Positions 41,548 to 54,000 of a stretch of 64,000 nucleotides of DNA are shown here, piece after piece (position 1 is the first letter of the stretch; every line of letters begins with the position of its first letter). The notes beneath the pieces were generated by a model. That model saw nothing but the letters and a program-made list of their open reading frames with translations. It did not search any database and was not told the origin of the DNA. This DNA is from Branchiostoma floridae (taxonomy: Eukaryota; Chordata; Leptocardii; Amphioxiformes; Branchiostomatidae). The stretch is from contig NC_049993.1 in assembly GCF_000003815.2 (NCBI RefSeq), forward strand, positions 9,019,135-9,083,134. The letters are read 5' to 3'. The position numbers and the translations under genes are program-made.

Positions 41548-42026
41548 AGGGGACTTTCATTGTGCATTGTGGAGGATGGCATGTTTTAGGGATGGTGCAG
41601 AAATGAACCTCAGGGAATCTGGAGTAGAATTAAAAGTACAAGATAGTGCTTGTGTGACTATTGCAACAGAGTAATGTAAAAAAGATCAAAATGTTTCTTT
41701 TTCTGTCTTTTTTTCCCCATACATTCAAACTATGTCACTTTAGTATGTGTGCTCCCAAAAAGACTGCATTTTGCTTCAAAGACCTATGTATGAAAACACA
41801 GGCTACTATGTGTAGGCTTTGTGTTGTTTAACAAAGGCAAATATCATGACATCAGAATCATGAATTGATAATGTTGTTGCTGTTATTTTAAGTATTGAAA
41901 GAAAACCCTGTCATTTGATCATTGCTGTCTTTTCAGGTAATTCTACAGAGTACTGCATTTGTATGGATGGTTTAGTATAAAAATGGCTTGAAACTGTTTC
42001 TGTTATTTATTGCAATGACTTTGTGA

Positions 42027-42032
42027 AATAAA
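42027..42032 (+). terminator. ERCC8: Polyadenylation signal of ERCC8
   Basis: AATAAA about 480 nt after the ERCC8 stop codon; a second candidate is near 42.11 kb. Confidence 0.6.
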
Positions 42033-42049
42033 CACCTGAACAACATCAT

Positions 42050-44552
42050 CAAACAACCGTTGAACATGTTAGGGTATTGCAGGTATATATTTATCCATTT
42101 CCAAACAAAAAAATAAAAGATGCATACAATTTATACATTAGGTTCTTTGTGATTCTTTGTGACTTTGAAGAAGTTTTAACATTGTGAGAAATACACTGGG
42201 CTTGTGAGTATTGTATATGTAATGTTACATTTGTAGATTAGTAATTGATAGCCACTTTAAGGTTCTTACCAAAAATAATGGATGTCATCCAACTCAAAGA
42301 CCTTGCATCTCCTGATTTTCTCATGGCCCAAATCCTGAAATTAAACCCTCGCCAACATAAATGAATCAGAAAATGTTACACTTGTTAGTTCATTTGTTAG
42401 TTAGTTTAGGATTCTATATTTTTCGTTGTGTGTGTCTGTTTGGCTTGGTGTATGTATGCAGTTATTTGAATGACAGTTATCTATCACAAGTGACTGGGAA
42501 AATGACTGCAAAGGTCAAATTTGATTGTGACAGGAAGTACAGGTCAGAGGTGGCAGAACTAGTCGTTAATTGTACTTGGAAGAGGCTACTAAGTTATTGA
42601 AAGGTATTATTTCTGGTCTGTTCATTTGTGTTTTGACATGCTATAGTCACATTTGCCGTCAAGTGAAAGAAAGTGATTGATGGACACGAAATGATAATCG
42701 AAACTTTTTTGCATAATTGAACTACCATTAAACAAGACATTCAAAAAAGTACATTACGGAGTCTTGAGGTCTTTTGAAAAATCACATTGAGTTGATTTCT
42801 TGTTTTGAATTAGAGGAACTAGTCTTGTTATCACAAGCCGAATGATCTGTGGAGTATATTGGGGTTCATTCTACTTGCAAAATTCTGCATAGATCATTCA
42901 ACATGCAAGCGTAAAGTCCAGTGGACCATAACTTGGCTTCTCGTCCTAATACCTCTGTCACATTGCGCGAAAATCGACCAGACGACGAGTCTGCGGCAAT
43001 CGTCCGCGTCCGAGCCTCACTTATAATAATAGATTCATTGCACAACAATATTATGCAAGGTACAAAGTATGGCTTATATGTGACAGGGATGGTTTTCAGG
43101 CGAAAAATACGCGCAACCCTCTGTCGATCTTAAATATGGCCGACCTTCCATCTATGGCTCGTTCTCATTTAAATGTCGAAATGCTGTCGCCTGACTTTAC
43201 GCCTTGATATGGAGCAAATTATAGACAACATCACTGGTTCCATCATTTTCCCACAACCCCATTAATGTTTACAAAAGATGCACCACAACATATACGTATA
43301 GGTTGATGGGCTATAAGATTATTTTAGCCACGGGTGGGATTTCACACCCTAAAAAATGGCTGTCGCCTGAGAAGAAACGAAGAATTCAAATAGTAGCCAA
43401 AAATGTAACAATTCAGTTCCCAGAATGATTGTTTGGCAGGTGAAACCAGCTACCCAGTCCCTCTGCCCGATCACGTCAAATCGCTCCTGTCACTGATCTT
43501 GGAGCTGTGTGAGGTGGTTTATGCCTGTCGCCAGATTCTGTAACATTAACGATACCACCACTAGTATGATGGTTGCCACGGTTATATTATGCGCGTATAA
43601 GACTAGAAATAGCCGTTTTTGTGACGCTGTACAGTTTTTCTGGCTTTCTAAAGAAACGAGAAAGGGTTGTTGACTGTCATTTGTATCCCAACTTGCTTAA
43701 CAAAATGTTGTACAGAAATGACTGTAACAAACGTTAACGTCACCATTGTTCGATGCTGTCTAAGCTTTCTATTTGACCTGGTGTAAAAAAAGCTGCCCAC
43801 TTTTCATATGTCCCTAGAGACATCCACTTATACCTAAATGATGTAGTCAATAAGGTAAGTCCTTTCGACGAAAACAGGGTGAAGTCTACTGTTGTAACAA
43901 ACGTTACCGGTAACGTTTGTTACCTGCCCTGTAATGCATTACCAATGGGACCGAAAATAATAAGTTGCCATTTTTTGGCTATGGTTAAAAGAGGAATTTT
44001 CCCAAACAACCAAGTTTCGACATTTCATTGAGAACGAGTGCTATACGCCCGAAGATCGTGGATATTGTGACAGGGGCAACGTTGCAAGAAATTACAAGGA
44101 CTACAGACTGCGCCAGTAGCGTGCATGTCAGGGAGAGTTCGATTGGCGGGGAAGATGCCTTCCCATGTTCTATAGAACAACCGAAAACGACTGCTTGCGT
44201 TTTGATTTTCGCAACGCGACATCGTCACATGCAAACAACAGTTGGATGACCCAGACGTAATTTTCCTGAAAGACAAATTAAGGTAATGAATACTAACTAT
44301 TGGTACTGAAATCATTTTAAGTGTCAACGTAACATGGTACGACACCGTTATGCCTCGTTTTGCGTTCTATAATGTTAACGGTAAATTCGTTTCTTCGATT
44401 TTTGAATATCATCGTACGATGCAGTTGAAGTTCCTCTTTGCAATTGTACCCATTGGAGAGCTTTACGATAAGGAATATTTTCAGGAAGCGCAGCACTGCG
44501 ACTGGTATGACTCCAGGAGAAGTCTATTGAGACCGAGGGCCGAAACTCCAGG
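42050..44552. other. Intergenic stretch, repeats only
   Basis: No supported gene. At 42944-43135 lies a degraded relative of the 190-bp MITE at 11.98 kb (CGAAAATCGACCAGACGACG), with a partial inverted partner near 43.10 kb. A 30-bp perfect palindrome is at 43894-43923. Short frames here have no domain or splice support. Confidence 0.5.
43894..43923. repeat. Perfect 30-bp palindrome
   Basis: GTAACAAACGTTACC is followed at once by its reverse complement. A related half-site, TGTAACAAACGTTAACG, lies about 170 bp upstream (about 43722-43738). It has no spacer, so it could form a cruciform or bind a dimeric factor. Confidence 0.95.
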
Positions 44553-45011
44553 ATGAAGACACAACCATGCGTTCTTCTCATGGCTTTACTACCCGTCCTT
44601 GCGCTCAACGACAACTTGTCAAAGAACTTGGGGGACAAGTCGCCCTCGCTTGTGAAATATCCAGACTTGCAGAAAATCTTAGAAATCAGAAACAGTCTTA
44701 AAGAGATGCTACCAAAGAGGAAGAGCCCACATTCATTGTTATTGGACGATGATGACATTCGCTTGTTGGAGAGGGAGAAGAAGAGCCAACTGAGTGGACA
44801 CCAACATGGCGCCGAAACACGTGATTCGCAGTTCAACCAATCAAGGCACGGGATATATTTGCCGGGAAGCGTGGATGGAATCGTCATTGTTGTTTCAACG
44901 ATGCTTTCCACGGTGGCAATTCTGACTCTTATAAGCCTAGCAGCTTACATGATATGTCTTACAACTGGAAGGTATTACCGATTGAAAAGGAGACAAAGAT
45001 ACCATGTTTGA
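44553..45011 (+). CDS. Hypothetical single-exon type I membrane protein
   Basis: A 152-residue frame that I do not recognise. Residues 1-18 (MKTQPCVLLMALLPVLAL) look like a signal peptide. Residues about 19-105 are charged and lack Cys, with a dibasic PKRK and an acidic LLLDDDDIRLLE helix. Residues about 110-138 form one hydrophobic helix (IVIVVSTMLSTVAILTLISL), followed by a Tyr/Arg/Lys-rich tail (RYYRLKRRQRYHV). A start in front of a good signal peptide plus a terminal helix argue that it is real. A longer antisense frame over the same DNA has neither. No AATAAA is obvious nearby, so it could also be one exon of a longer gene. Confidence 0.5.
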   Translation: MKTQPCVLLMALLPVLALNDNLSKNLGDKSPSLVKYPDLQKILEIRNSLKEMLPKRKSPHSLLLDDDDIRLLEREKKSQLSGHQHGAETRDSQFNQSRHGIYLPGSVDGIVIVVSTMLSTVAILTLISLAAYMICLTTGRYYRLKRRQRYHV

Positions 45012-45399
45012 TCGATGTCCTTTAAACCTGACTATTCAGAGTTACTTCAAGTATGAACTTCCCGGTTACATTGAAACAATTGTCTAATGTCAAATTTGAA
45101 ACCGAATGATACTGGCATTCGTAGTAAAATCTGAATGGGTTGAACTTTGTTTTTGAGTCTTTCTTTGGGCTACTTTCCTTTGTTGTATTTAACGCTGTGG
45201 CTATTAGAAACTGTAAGCAGTTTCATGTAGCCGTTGTTCAGATACTGAATTTTTCCCAACATAAGATAAAGTTTTGTCTTTGCGACTTTTGTATGTACCG
45301 CTCTTCCAGGATTTAGACAGGATCTCTACTAGGATTGAAACAAAACTAATCTGTACATCTAAGTGCCCTTTCATTAGTCTTTGTACCATCCGGGTAGTA

Positions 45400-45440
45400 G
45401 TTACCTCCATGAAATGTCATGGAGGTTATATTTTACCCTG

Positions 45441-45471
<31 letters not shown>

Positions 45472-46485
45472 CTGTCTGTCTGTCAATAACACAAGAACAG
45501 CTGGGCGGATTGGTTTCATACTTGGTGTGTTGGTGGGGTGTGATGAAAGCTAGAAATGATTAGATTTTGGGCCCCCTAGCGGCTTCCCTTGGTACTGCAG
45601 CGCAACTTCCGGTTTTGCTATCTCGTGTTCTGAACAAGCTATGGTCACGATTTTGAGGTGTTAGATAGCTCTTGTGCTCAGAAATAAGTGAAAAAAAGTT
45701 TGGGCCCCCTAGCGGCTAGTTTGGGGATAGCAGGGGCATTTTTGTCAAAAACTTCTGAAGACGATAACTCAAGAAGGGAACAACGGATTTTCATGATTTT
45801 TGGTATGTAGGTACCTTAGACAATGTTGTACAAAATGAAATACTAATTATGCATAATAGGAGTATATTTGCATAATTAATGACAATATTCTATCATAGTA
45901 GTTTTTTCTATGTTTCTCTTGTCCCAAACGTGATATGGTCTTGACATTTGGGTGGTAAATAGCTTTTAGTGTCATGACAATGTGAAACAAGTTTCAGCCC
46001 CCTAACATTTAATTTGGGAACTGCAGGGGCATTTTTGTCAAGACATTCCAAAGAGGATAAATGCAGAAAGAATTGGCGGATTGCCATCATATTAGGCATG
46101 CGGGTACCTGAGGCAAAGATGTTCATAATGATATACACGTTATGCAAATGAGGAGTTAATTTGCATAATTAATGAGGAAATTGTATAATTCCGTTGTTTT
46201 CAATAACTGGACTTCAATAAATGTAACACATGTTAATTATCATAGGTGGAATATAAGCAGATACCAAATATGGTAATGAGCAAATTATTTGCATAATTTA
46301 TGTAAAAATTGCAAAACCGCTTTATGATTAAGAATAAGAATGGGAATTTTATAATTGTGACATGTGTACGTTAGTCAATGCTGAACAACGCCATGCATAA
46401 ATTATGTTAATGTGTTAGTTAATTGCATGAAATTTACAAAAGCTCTAAATTTTCATGGAGGTATGAGGTCGCCGAACTCTAGTTG
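45400..46485. repeat. Interspersed repeat, 'ACCTCCATGAAATGTCATGG' family
   Basis: It begins with a palindromic TACCTCCATGAAATGTCATG, continues through a (TG)n/(TCTG)n run (about 45443-45483), AACAGCTGGGCGGATTGG and GGGCCCCCTAGCGGC blocks, and ends TTTCATGGAGGTATGAGG then GAACTCTAGTT (46455-46483). The same start occurs at 58.35 and 58.71 kb and the same end at 62.13 kb. The CTAGT end would fit a Helitron, but I see no convincing terminal hairpin. Confidence 0.65.
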
Positions 46486-46722
46486 CTCCTATGTTCGTTT
46501 CTGCTCCCCAGCAAAAGAAGTGATATATAGTATATGATATATATGAGAGCGAGAAGCGACTGTATATAGTGTATAATTAACGCCGGATCGTCTTTTCTGG
46601 ATCTGGTTGTACATGTTGAAAAGAGAAACATTAAAAACAGACATACAATGATTTACAGGCAATTCTCCAATGTCTTAATGTTGGTATGAGTGAAGTTATA
46701 GTTTAACCCGATTCGATGGGCC

Positions 46723-46806
46723 ATGTCCATTCTGGAGTCCAAAGATTATCGTTGTCAGAGGATAAGAAGTGAACAAGACCGGACGGACCTTAACGACCTC
46801 AGGCAG
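46723..46806 (+). other. Possible upstream exon of the AADAC-like gene
   Basis: A 28-codon open stretch from ATG 46723 ends CAG|GTGAGT at 46806. The AADAC-like start codon is preceded by an acceptor-like CTCAAACAG (to 47371). Joined, the upper frame would not match, so this would be a 5' leader exon. Weak evidence. Confidence 0.22.
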
Positions 46807-47374
46807 GTGAGTCGATTTTAATCATGGCACTTCGATCCCAACTGTAACTGCATAGGTAATCATTAGATTCGGCATCGTTGTGAGCTGTCCAGTGAGCTGG
46901 CGTTCAGCTCCCTCCCAGGGCGAAAGGTGGGGTTCCTTCGGCACTGTAAGCTTCTGTCCCCGACTGCCCTGATTAGCCCATCCAGGTAATTTTGTTTGCC
47001 TAAAAGACCGGGGTGGGAGTTGGCTCGGGTGATGATATATCTTTGAGGTATTCCGTAGAGCTGGACTGTTTACGTCCTTAGAACAACTTGGATTGTAGGC
47101 TAGCACGTCTCAGGAAACATTAACAGATACTAATTATGTGAAATAACGTTATAATTTGCATGATGCAAAAATGTCTTTACTCCTAATAGCCCTAAATTTC
47201 ATACTTGAGAAATGTAGTTAGTTAAGCGAGATGAATACCATACATTGATTATATAAATGTAGAAGGCACTTGAATAATATTTTTGAAAAGCTTTAAGTTG
47301 GTGTGAGGTCTCCCTACTTTTGTTTGTCATGTAAGTTGTAATTTTGCACTTTGCCCTCCCACTCAAACAGAACC

Positions 47375-50209
47375 ATGGCCATGTTGGTAAAGGCGGCTCT
47401 GGCCTTTGTGGCGGTGGCGGCTCTCATAGCGTACTACTGTCACGAGCCCGTTCCACAGGACATTGCGCAACCCGGGTTCTTTGCAACACAGGGAATAACT
47501 TTCCGAACAGTTCACCACATGGTAATTTCACCAATTTCACTAATTTTTCACCACTGTGTTTTGATCAGATTTGTCGCACGATCAGAAAGGAATATTGGTA
47601 TAGCCGTACACATATCTTGTAGAATGTCAGCCGTGTTAATTGATACAAAAAAAGTTGTCTTTAATACTTGTCGGTTTCGTCATAACTTGCTTGAAAATGC
47701 TACATCAATAAAGATCGTACGTAGCTGACGACAAAAGCGGCAAGGCCGTCATTCTATCTGTACAGGAGACAAATGCGTTTCGTTTTTAAAAGCTGTGAAT
47801 ATTTTTTTAAAGACGTTTAGAGAATTACCTGTAGATTCAGCACACGCAAATCTCAGTGAGACTGTGCAAAAAAAAACATTAATATTTTTTTTTGATAAGA
47901 ATTCCACATAAAACTGATAACAAAATTATTGTTGTGTTAGATAGGTAATTCATAAGGTATATGACAAATTCAATGTATGTATATTCAAATTTGTAACGTT
48001 TTGGCGTCATTTTTTTAGGCTAAATTTGGAGAATATATCGGCATAGGTACCGAGCCTGCGAACCTCCGCTACATCATGGAGGAGATGATGAGGGCAGCTC
48101 GGGAAAAGAAAGGCAACTACCGAGAGGGACTGAAGTGTACGGACACCACGTTTGACGGGGTCAGGGTCCGCGTGTACGAGCCAGTGTCGGCGGGAGAGAG
48201 CAGCGGCACACGGCCAGGCTTAGTGTACATCCATGGAGGCGGCTGGGTTGTTTTTAGTGTCGGTAAGGCGCCCTTTCCACTAGACGGCGATCGCGCTGCG
48301 ATCTCACTGCGACCTAAATAGGATACTCACTCACACTGGGTATATCATGCAAACGTAAAAGTGTGAATGAGAAGACAACAAAACACAGAAAAGTGTGAAA
48401 ATATTCGATTCTTTACTATACAATTCGTTGAGCGCTATGAAAATTTTAGGTCGCAGGGAGAGCGCGACGAGAGTGCCTTCCTAGTGGAAAGGAGGTATTA
48501 GACCCATTTTCCAAGCAGACATAAGAATCCGACTCAGTCTCAGCGTTTTACAAGAACTTTTGCAACATTACGCCTTTCTAGTAGTGCACCTTTATCTCTT
48601 CGCCGGCTATGAAATGTACTAGATGTTGCAAAAACACACGTAAAACACAGATTCTTACACGAAGACAGGTTCAACATGAAATACACGAAAAACAACTGCC
48701 ATAGCCTGACATAAAATGTCCCAATCTTTACCTTTTTCACTACTGTTAAGTTAAGAAGTACAAATGTATGTTGTTGTTTTCAGATGTCTATGATCATCTG
48801 ACAGCTCATCTTGCTAAACAACTAGGGGTGGTCGTTGTGTCAGTGGAGTGAGTATACTTTGGTGTGTTTTTTTTTTTGGCGAAGCGCCAGGGTCGGGGTT
48901 GTATCCTATGAGATTAGCTTTTCAAGTACATGTATTCTGAAATGTTTCTCTATAACCGTTACATTCCCTATAAATCTGTTTTTTGTTTGCTCGTTCGCTT
49001 GTGTCACACTACAATAGATGTGGTAATTCTTCAATATATTACTTATATTCTAACTGGTATGTTTTAGGGAATTCTTTAATTTCATTTTCGATTAATGAAG
49101 TTTCCAGTTAGAAATTGTCTCATTACACTAACCATAATCTATTACAACATTTACGAATCGAAATCTACATTTTATGCTACTTTCAGCACACAGAGCTAAA
49201 TCTTTGTTCCGATACAAATAAGCGAATCGAATTTCGAATGCCCTTTGGAATTGTCTTCCTTGGTATTAAAGACACCAATGATCTAGATCACGTGACCGTA
49301 CGTACTGGTGACGTCAGCAAGTGATCAAAAGTTCCAGGAAGTTTGTTCTGGCCGCCATCTCTATAACGTCAAGGTCGGTGTACTCTAATGTAGATGGCAT
49401 CCTTGATTCCCCTCATCATTATTCAGTATCTAAAAAAAGTATCTTTCATATCACCTCACAGGTACAGACTCGCTCCTGAGCACAAATTTCCGGCGGCTTT
49501 CGACGACAGCGTTTCCGCCACAAGGTTCTTCCTCCAGAACGCAGAGAAGTACAACGTTGATCGCACCCGAATCGGCATCAGTGGGGACAGCGCAGGGGGC
49601 AACCTGGCCGCAGCCGTCACTCTCGCGCTAGCTAAAGAAAAGGGACTTCCTAAGTTAAAGACACAGGCCCTTATTTATCCAATCGTGCAAGCCATCGACT
49701 TTAACACGCCTTCCTACTCAGACCATGGCCACTTGAATACTTTAAGCAAAGATGTAATGGTGGCATGTTGGCTATGGTATCTAAATAATGACCAGTCACT
49801 TAAGGCCGTGTTCAAAACCAACAACCACACAAGCGACCAGCTGAAGAAATCTCAGTATTTCGGGTACGTGGATACCAAAATGCAACCAAAAGTGGTCATT
49901 AAGAAGGAAAACATGAAATTTCCTGACATTCCTAACATCGCTGCCATCTTAGATCCACGTTTGGCGCCTTTGATGGCAGATGACGCTGATCTGAAAGGTC
50001 TCCCACCGACGTACGTGATGACGTGTGAGTATGACGTGTTGAAGGACGAAGGTGTAATGTACGTCACACGACTGGAGAGGGCTGGGGTTAAAGTCGAACA
50101 TGATCATTATGAACGCGGCTTCCACGGCTTGTTAAACCATTTTGATGTTTATGAGTTAGGAGGCACTGCCATGGAAAAATATGTCATGTATCTAAAGAAG
50201 GCTCTATGA
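47375..50209 (+). CDS. Arylacetamide deacetylase-like serine hydrolase (AADAC/NCEH1 family)
   Basis: Membrane-anchored ER hydrolase of the hormone-sensitive lipase-like family, expected to cleave esters or amides of lipids and xenobiotics. Four exons, 47375-47521, 48019-48262, 48784-48847 and 49462-50209, close in phase to 400 aa (human AADAC 399). Residues 1-22 form an N-terminal signal anchor (MAMLVKAALAFVAVAALIAYY). The oxyanion motif is YIHGGGW. EYRLAPEHKFPAAFDD follows. The triad is Ser in GDSAGG, Asp in EYDVLKDEG and His in GFHG. The start AACCATGG has good context. It cannot be assigned one-to-one to AADAC, AADACL or NCEH1 by eye. A small inverted-repeat element begins right behind the exon 2 donor. 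Confidence 0.92.
48267..48497. mobile_element. About 230-bp MITE in the AADAC-like gene
   Basis: Left arm GCGCCCTTTCCACTAG through CTGCGACCTAAA pairs imperfectly with TTTTAGGTCGCAGGGAG through CCTAGTGGAAAGGAGG. It starts within a few bases of the exon 2 donor (GTAAGG at 48263). Its exact ends and target duplication are unclear. Confidence 0.7.
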
Positions 50210-50320
50210 ATCTTACCCACTTTGTAGCACTCCATCCCTGCACCACTTGACTTACTGTCACATATTGTGCAATTTCTCAAACATACGCCATTCAAGAATG
50301 TGAATATGTAGAGTTCAATC

Positions 50321-50326
50321 AATAAA
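50321..50326 (+). terminator. Polyadenylation signal of the AADAC-like gene
   Basis: AATAAA 112 nt after the stop codon, in a short AT-rich 3' UTR. Confidence 0.7.
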
Positions 50327-50708
50327 GGTTGTAATGAATATTTGTTAATGCAATGAAACAATTTTTTTACTGGAAAATTCACTAATCAAAAACATGAGGA
50401 ATTCTGTAAAACATACCAGTCAAATACCAGTCATTCTAATGAAATATAAGACAAAGGGCATGTTCTCATGCATTTGTCTGGTCAACCAACCGAGAACATT
50501 AAATTAGAACAAAGTTTTCACATGTCAGTTGTTGGGGGCGTATGAGCCTAGACATAATGTTATGTTGTGACCTTGTAGTCTCTAAATTACGCTTCATTTA
50601 GTAATATCACTATTAACTTCTCCAAAAAAGAAAAGGAATGGTTTCGTCGTCGTTATTGTCTTGACCCTCTAGTATCTTCAAACATACCGGTTTGATCTTT
50701 AAAGCTTA

Positions 50709-50840
50709 ATACATCTGCTTGGAGAATACAATTTGTCACTTTAACCTGACCTTGCCTATGCCCAGAACGCCACTGCGCATGCTCACACGTGACTGTTTCC
50801 GACCTTTCGGACCCTATAACTCTGTTTTTTTACACATCTA
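50709..50840 (+). repeat. Left copy of a direct repeat flanking the LINE
   Basis: About 130 bp (ACATCTGCTTGGAGAATAC, then GCTCACACGTG, GACCCTATA and CTCTGTTTT) recurs in the same order at 56056-56190 with about 80% identity by eye. The LINE lies between the two copies. Confidence 0.75.
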
Positions 50841-51002
50841 TTAGATATCAGACAGGAGTCGTTTGGAGGATTGATTGTTTGTTCATGAATAGGACGAAAA
50901 CGTCTCCTGTTACTGTTTTTTTTTTTTTTTTTTTTTTCTTCCTGATTCCGTGTTCGTCACGGCACTTTATTACATGTCACAGAGAGCTGTACAATATGTA
51001 GC

Positions 51003-54000
51003 TTATATCATATTTCTAAGAATACATTCTGATTTGAAAATTTTCAGAATGATTTCTGCATCTTGACATAGTGAATTCGGGGATGACACTGTAGACTTAT
51101 ATTTTACAATGGATAGTTTCGCAACTAGCAGCAGTTCATTGATGTGCCGAAACTTGTTTAACATATGAGGGTTGTATCCAAAAATAATGTCATGTACAGT
51201 GAGAGATATGGAATAACTAAACAAACTTTCCACATAATCCCATAATGGTTTAACAATTTTACAGTCAAAGAAAAAATGCTCTATATATTCTATAATATCG
51301 CAAAAAATACACTTATTATTTTCTACAATTCTCATCTTATGCAACAATATTTTGGTCGGATAAATATTATGCAAGATCTTCCATTGCAAACTAATAAGTT
51401 TGGGTTCTTTAGTGGTCAAGAAGGGAGATTTCGATAGTACATGCCAAGAAATGGAACGAAAATCGTACATAGGAAATCGTTTCTCCCAGAAATTCTGTGA
51501 GACTGGGACTGCTTGGTATTGCATGATACAGAAATTCTTAAAGAAGCTAGAGTCTAGTAAGCGGATGTCTTTACCACAAAGTTTGATACTAGGAGATTCT
51601 TCGTTGTCTAATCGAGAAACACCTTTCCATTGTTTGGGAATTGAATTGATTAAAGCATGATACTGTAGTAATACATGTGCATCATTACCAACAATAGCTT
51701 TTACATCATCAAAAGATATAAAGTTACCCTGATCATCCACAATATCATTTACATAAAGAATATGTCGTCTAATCCATTTCTTAAAATAAAGCATGTTGCC
51801 CTTGTAACTTATACAAGCATTGTTCCATAACAATTGCCAATTTACTTGATTTACTTCAATATCATTGACATTCTGTACAGGTTTCATTTCATACCAAGTA
51901 AGTATGAGTTTACGGTAATAGAGAGGTAAGGGCAACAGTGAATCTTTAGATGACACATGGACTGCCGAGCAGTTATGTCTCAATATACAAAGATCAGGTC
52001 CTAACTTCTTAAAATAATACAGTTGTATCTTCTTCCATGTAGGAGTAGGAGTTTCACTACCGGATAACAATTTTTTTTATCGATCGTAATAAACAACATT
52101 TGTGCATTATTCTTATATCTATCATTTTCAATCCTCCCTGTGAATAGTCTTGAACCATCACATTACGCTTTACTCTATCTCTTTTCCAGATAAATCTGTA
52201 AAACATCAAATTAACATCCTTTAAGAAGCTATCCGGTGGTATAAGTGCACCAAAACTGTAAGACAGTTGTGAAGCTACAAGGTTTTTGAGCACTGTTATT
52301 TTTCCTATAAGACTAAGGTTGCGTGAAGCCCAAGATAATAAAATGTTTTTCATCTTACAGTATTTTTTGCTCCAATTTACTTCTACTTCAGAGGCACAAC
52401 ATGCAGATGAGAAAACAATCCCTAAACATTTTGCTGTGGTGCACCATTTTAGCCCACTAGCTTGTTCAGAGCAGTGTCTCCAAGGGCCTAGCCACATGGC
52501 TACTGTTTTTTCTTTATTCAAAACTAGACCAGAAAAAACGGAAAAATGTCTAATAATATCTAAACTTCTATCAATAGAAATTTTGTCACCAAGTATCAGT
52601 TCAGTATCATCTGCATATTGAAAAATTCGAGATTCAACATCGGAGTCGCTAAGCCCAGATAATGTAATACCTTTGATTTCGGAAGACTGGCGGACTTTAA
52701 GAGCAAAGAGCTCTGTGGCTAGAATAAACAGAAGAGAAGACAGGGGACATCCTTGACGTACACCTCTTCCCAGGTCAAACCATTCAGAGATATGACCACA
52801 ATGATTGATACAACTACGGGCATTATTAGTGTATACCTTTACCCACTGAACAAAATCTGAACCGAAATTGAACTTTTCAAGAACTTTTATAATGAGGTCT
52901 TTGGAAATAGTATCAAAAGCTTTGCTGTAATCTAAGAAGAGAATGGCACCTGGAACATTAGAATCTCTAGTAAAGCAAATTATGTCATCTATGGCTCGTA
53001 TGTTATTCAAAATACTACGTCCCTTGATATATCCAACTTGGTCTGGTCCAACAATGTGAGAAATAATGTTCTGTAATCTATTTGCTAATATCTTTGCACC
53101 TATTTTGTAATCCGTATTTGTGATTGAGATAGGTCGCCAGTTAGACAGCTGGTCTCTACTTAAATCTTGGTGTTCACCCCCTTTAAAGAGTAAGGATATA
53201 ACCCCTTTACGTTGAGTGGAAGAAAGCTGGTTCTTCGTGTAGCCCTCATTTAGTGAGTTCAAAACCATAGATCCTATTCTGCTCCAAAAGACTTTATAAA
53301 AGTCAGTAGTAAGGCCATCTAGGCCGGGACTGCAATTTGTCATGTTACGTAGAGCAGATGTACATTCCGTCATAGTAAACAACCCTTCACAAGATTTACT
53401 TTGCATGTCAGACAACGTCGGAAAATTTACGTCTGTAATAAAGTCATCAAAGCTTTCTATGTCGAAATCGTCGTTTTTACTGTATAGTTTTCTATAGTAA
53501 TCGACTTGTTGTTCCAATAATTTATTTTGATCTGTTATTATGTGACCGTCAGGTGTTCTGAGGCTTGTAATAACATTGTGTATGGCACGTGACTTCTCAA
53601 GTCGAAGAAAGTAGGCTGTGTTTTTTTCTCCTTCCTCAATCCATTTAACTTTTGAGCGGATTTGTGCACCACGCGCCTCGTGAAGGGCTAATGCTTCAAA
53701 CTCAGCCTTTGTGTTGTGCACCTGTTGCTGTAATGTTAAATTCTTTGGATCGGAAGCTAATTGTTTTTCCAGCCGTTCTAATTTTTCATCAATTATGTTG
53801 TGTTTGGATCGTTTTTCAAGAGCCTTTTGTTTCCCGTAACTAATTGAGAAAGATTTTATCTTACTCTTACAGATGTCCCATATTAACTGTTTATCTTCGA
53901 TCACAGAGTCACTAAGGCCTTCTTGGATGTTTCCTATGATTTCATTAACACGATCAACAAACACCTTATCTTTTAGAAATGAATTATTGAATTTCCAATA

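Noticed and set aside
44375-44911. 178-codon minus-strand frame
   Set aside because: It is antisense to the signal-peptide/TM frame, and has no signal, helix or family likeness of its own.
52286-52621. Plus-strand frames within 51.4-54.7 kb
   Set aside because: They are shadows of the LINE ORF2 on the minus strand.
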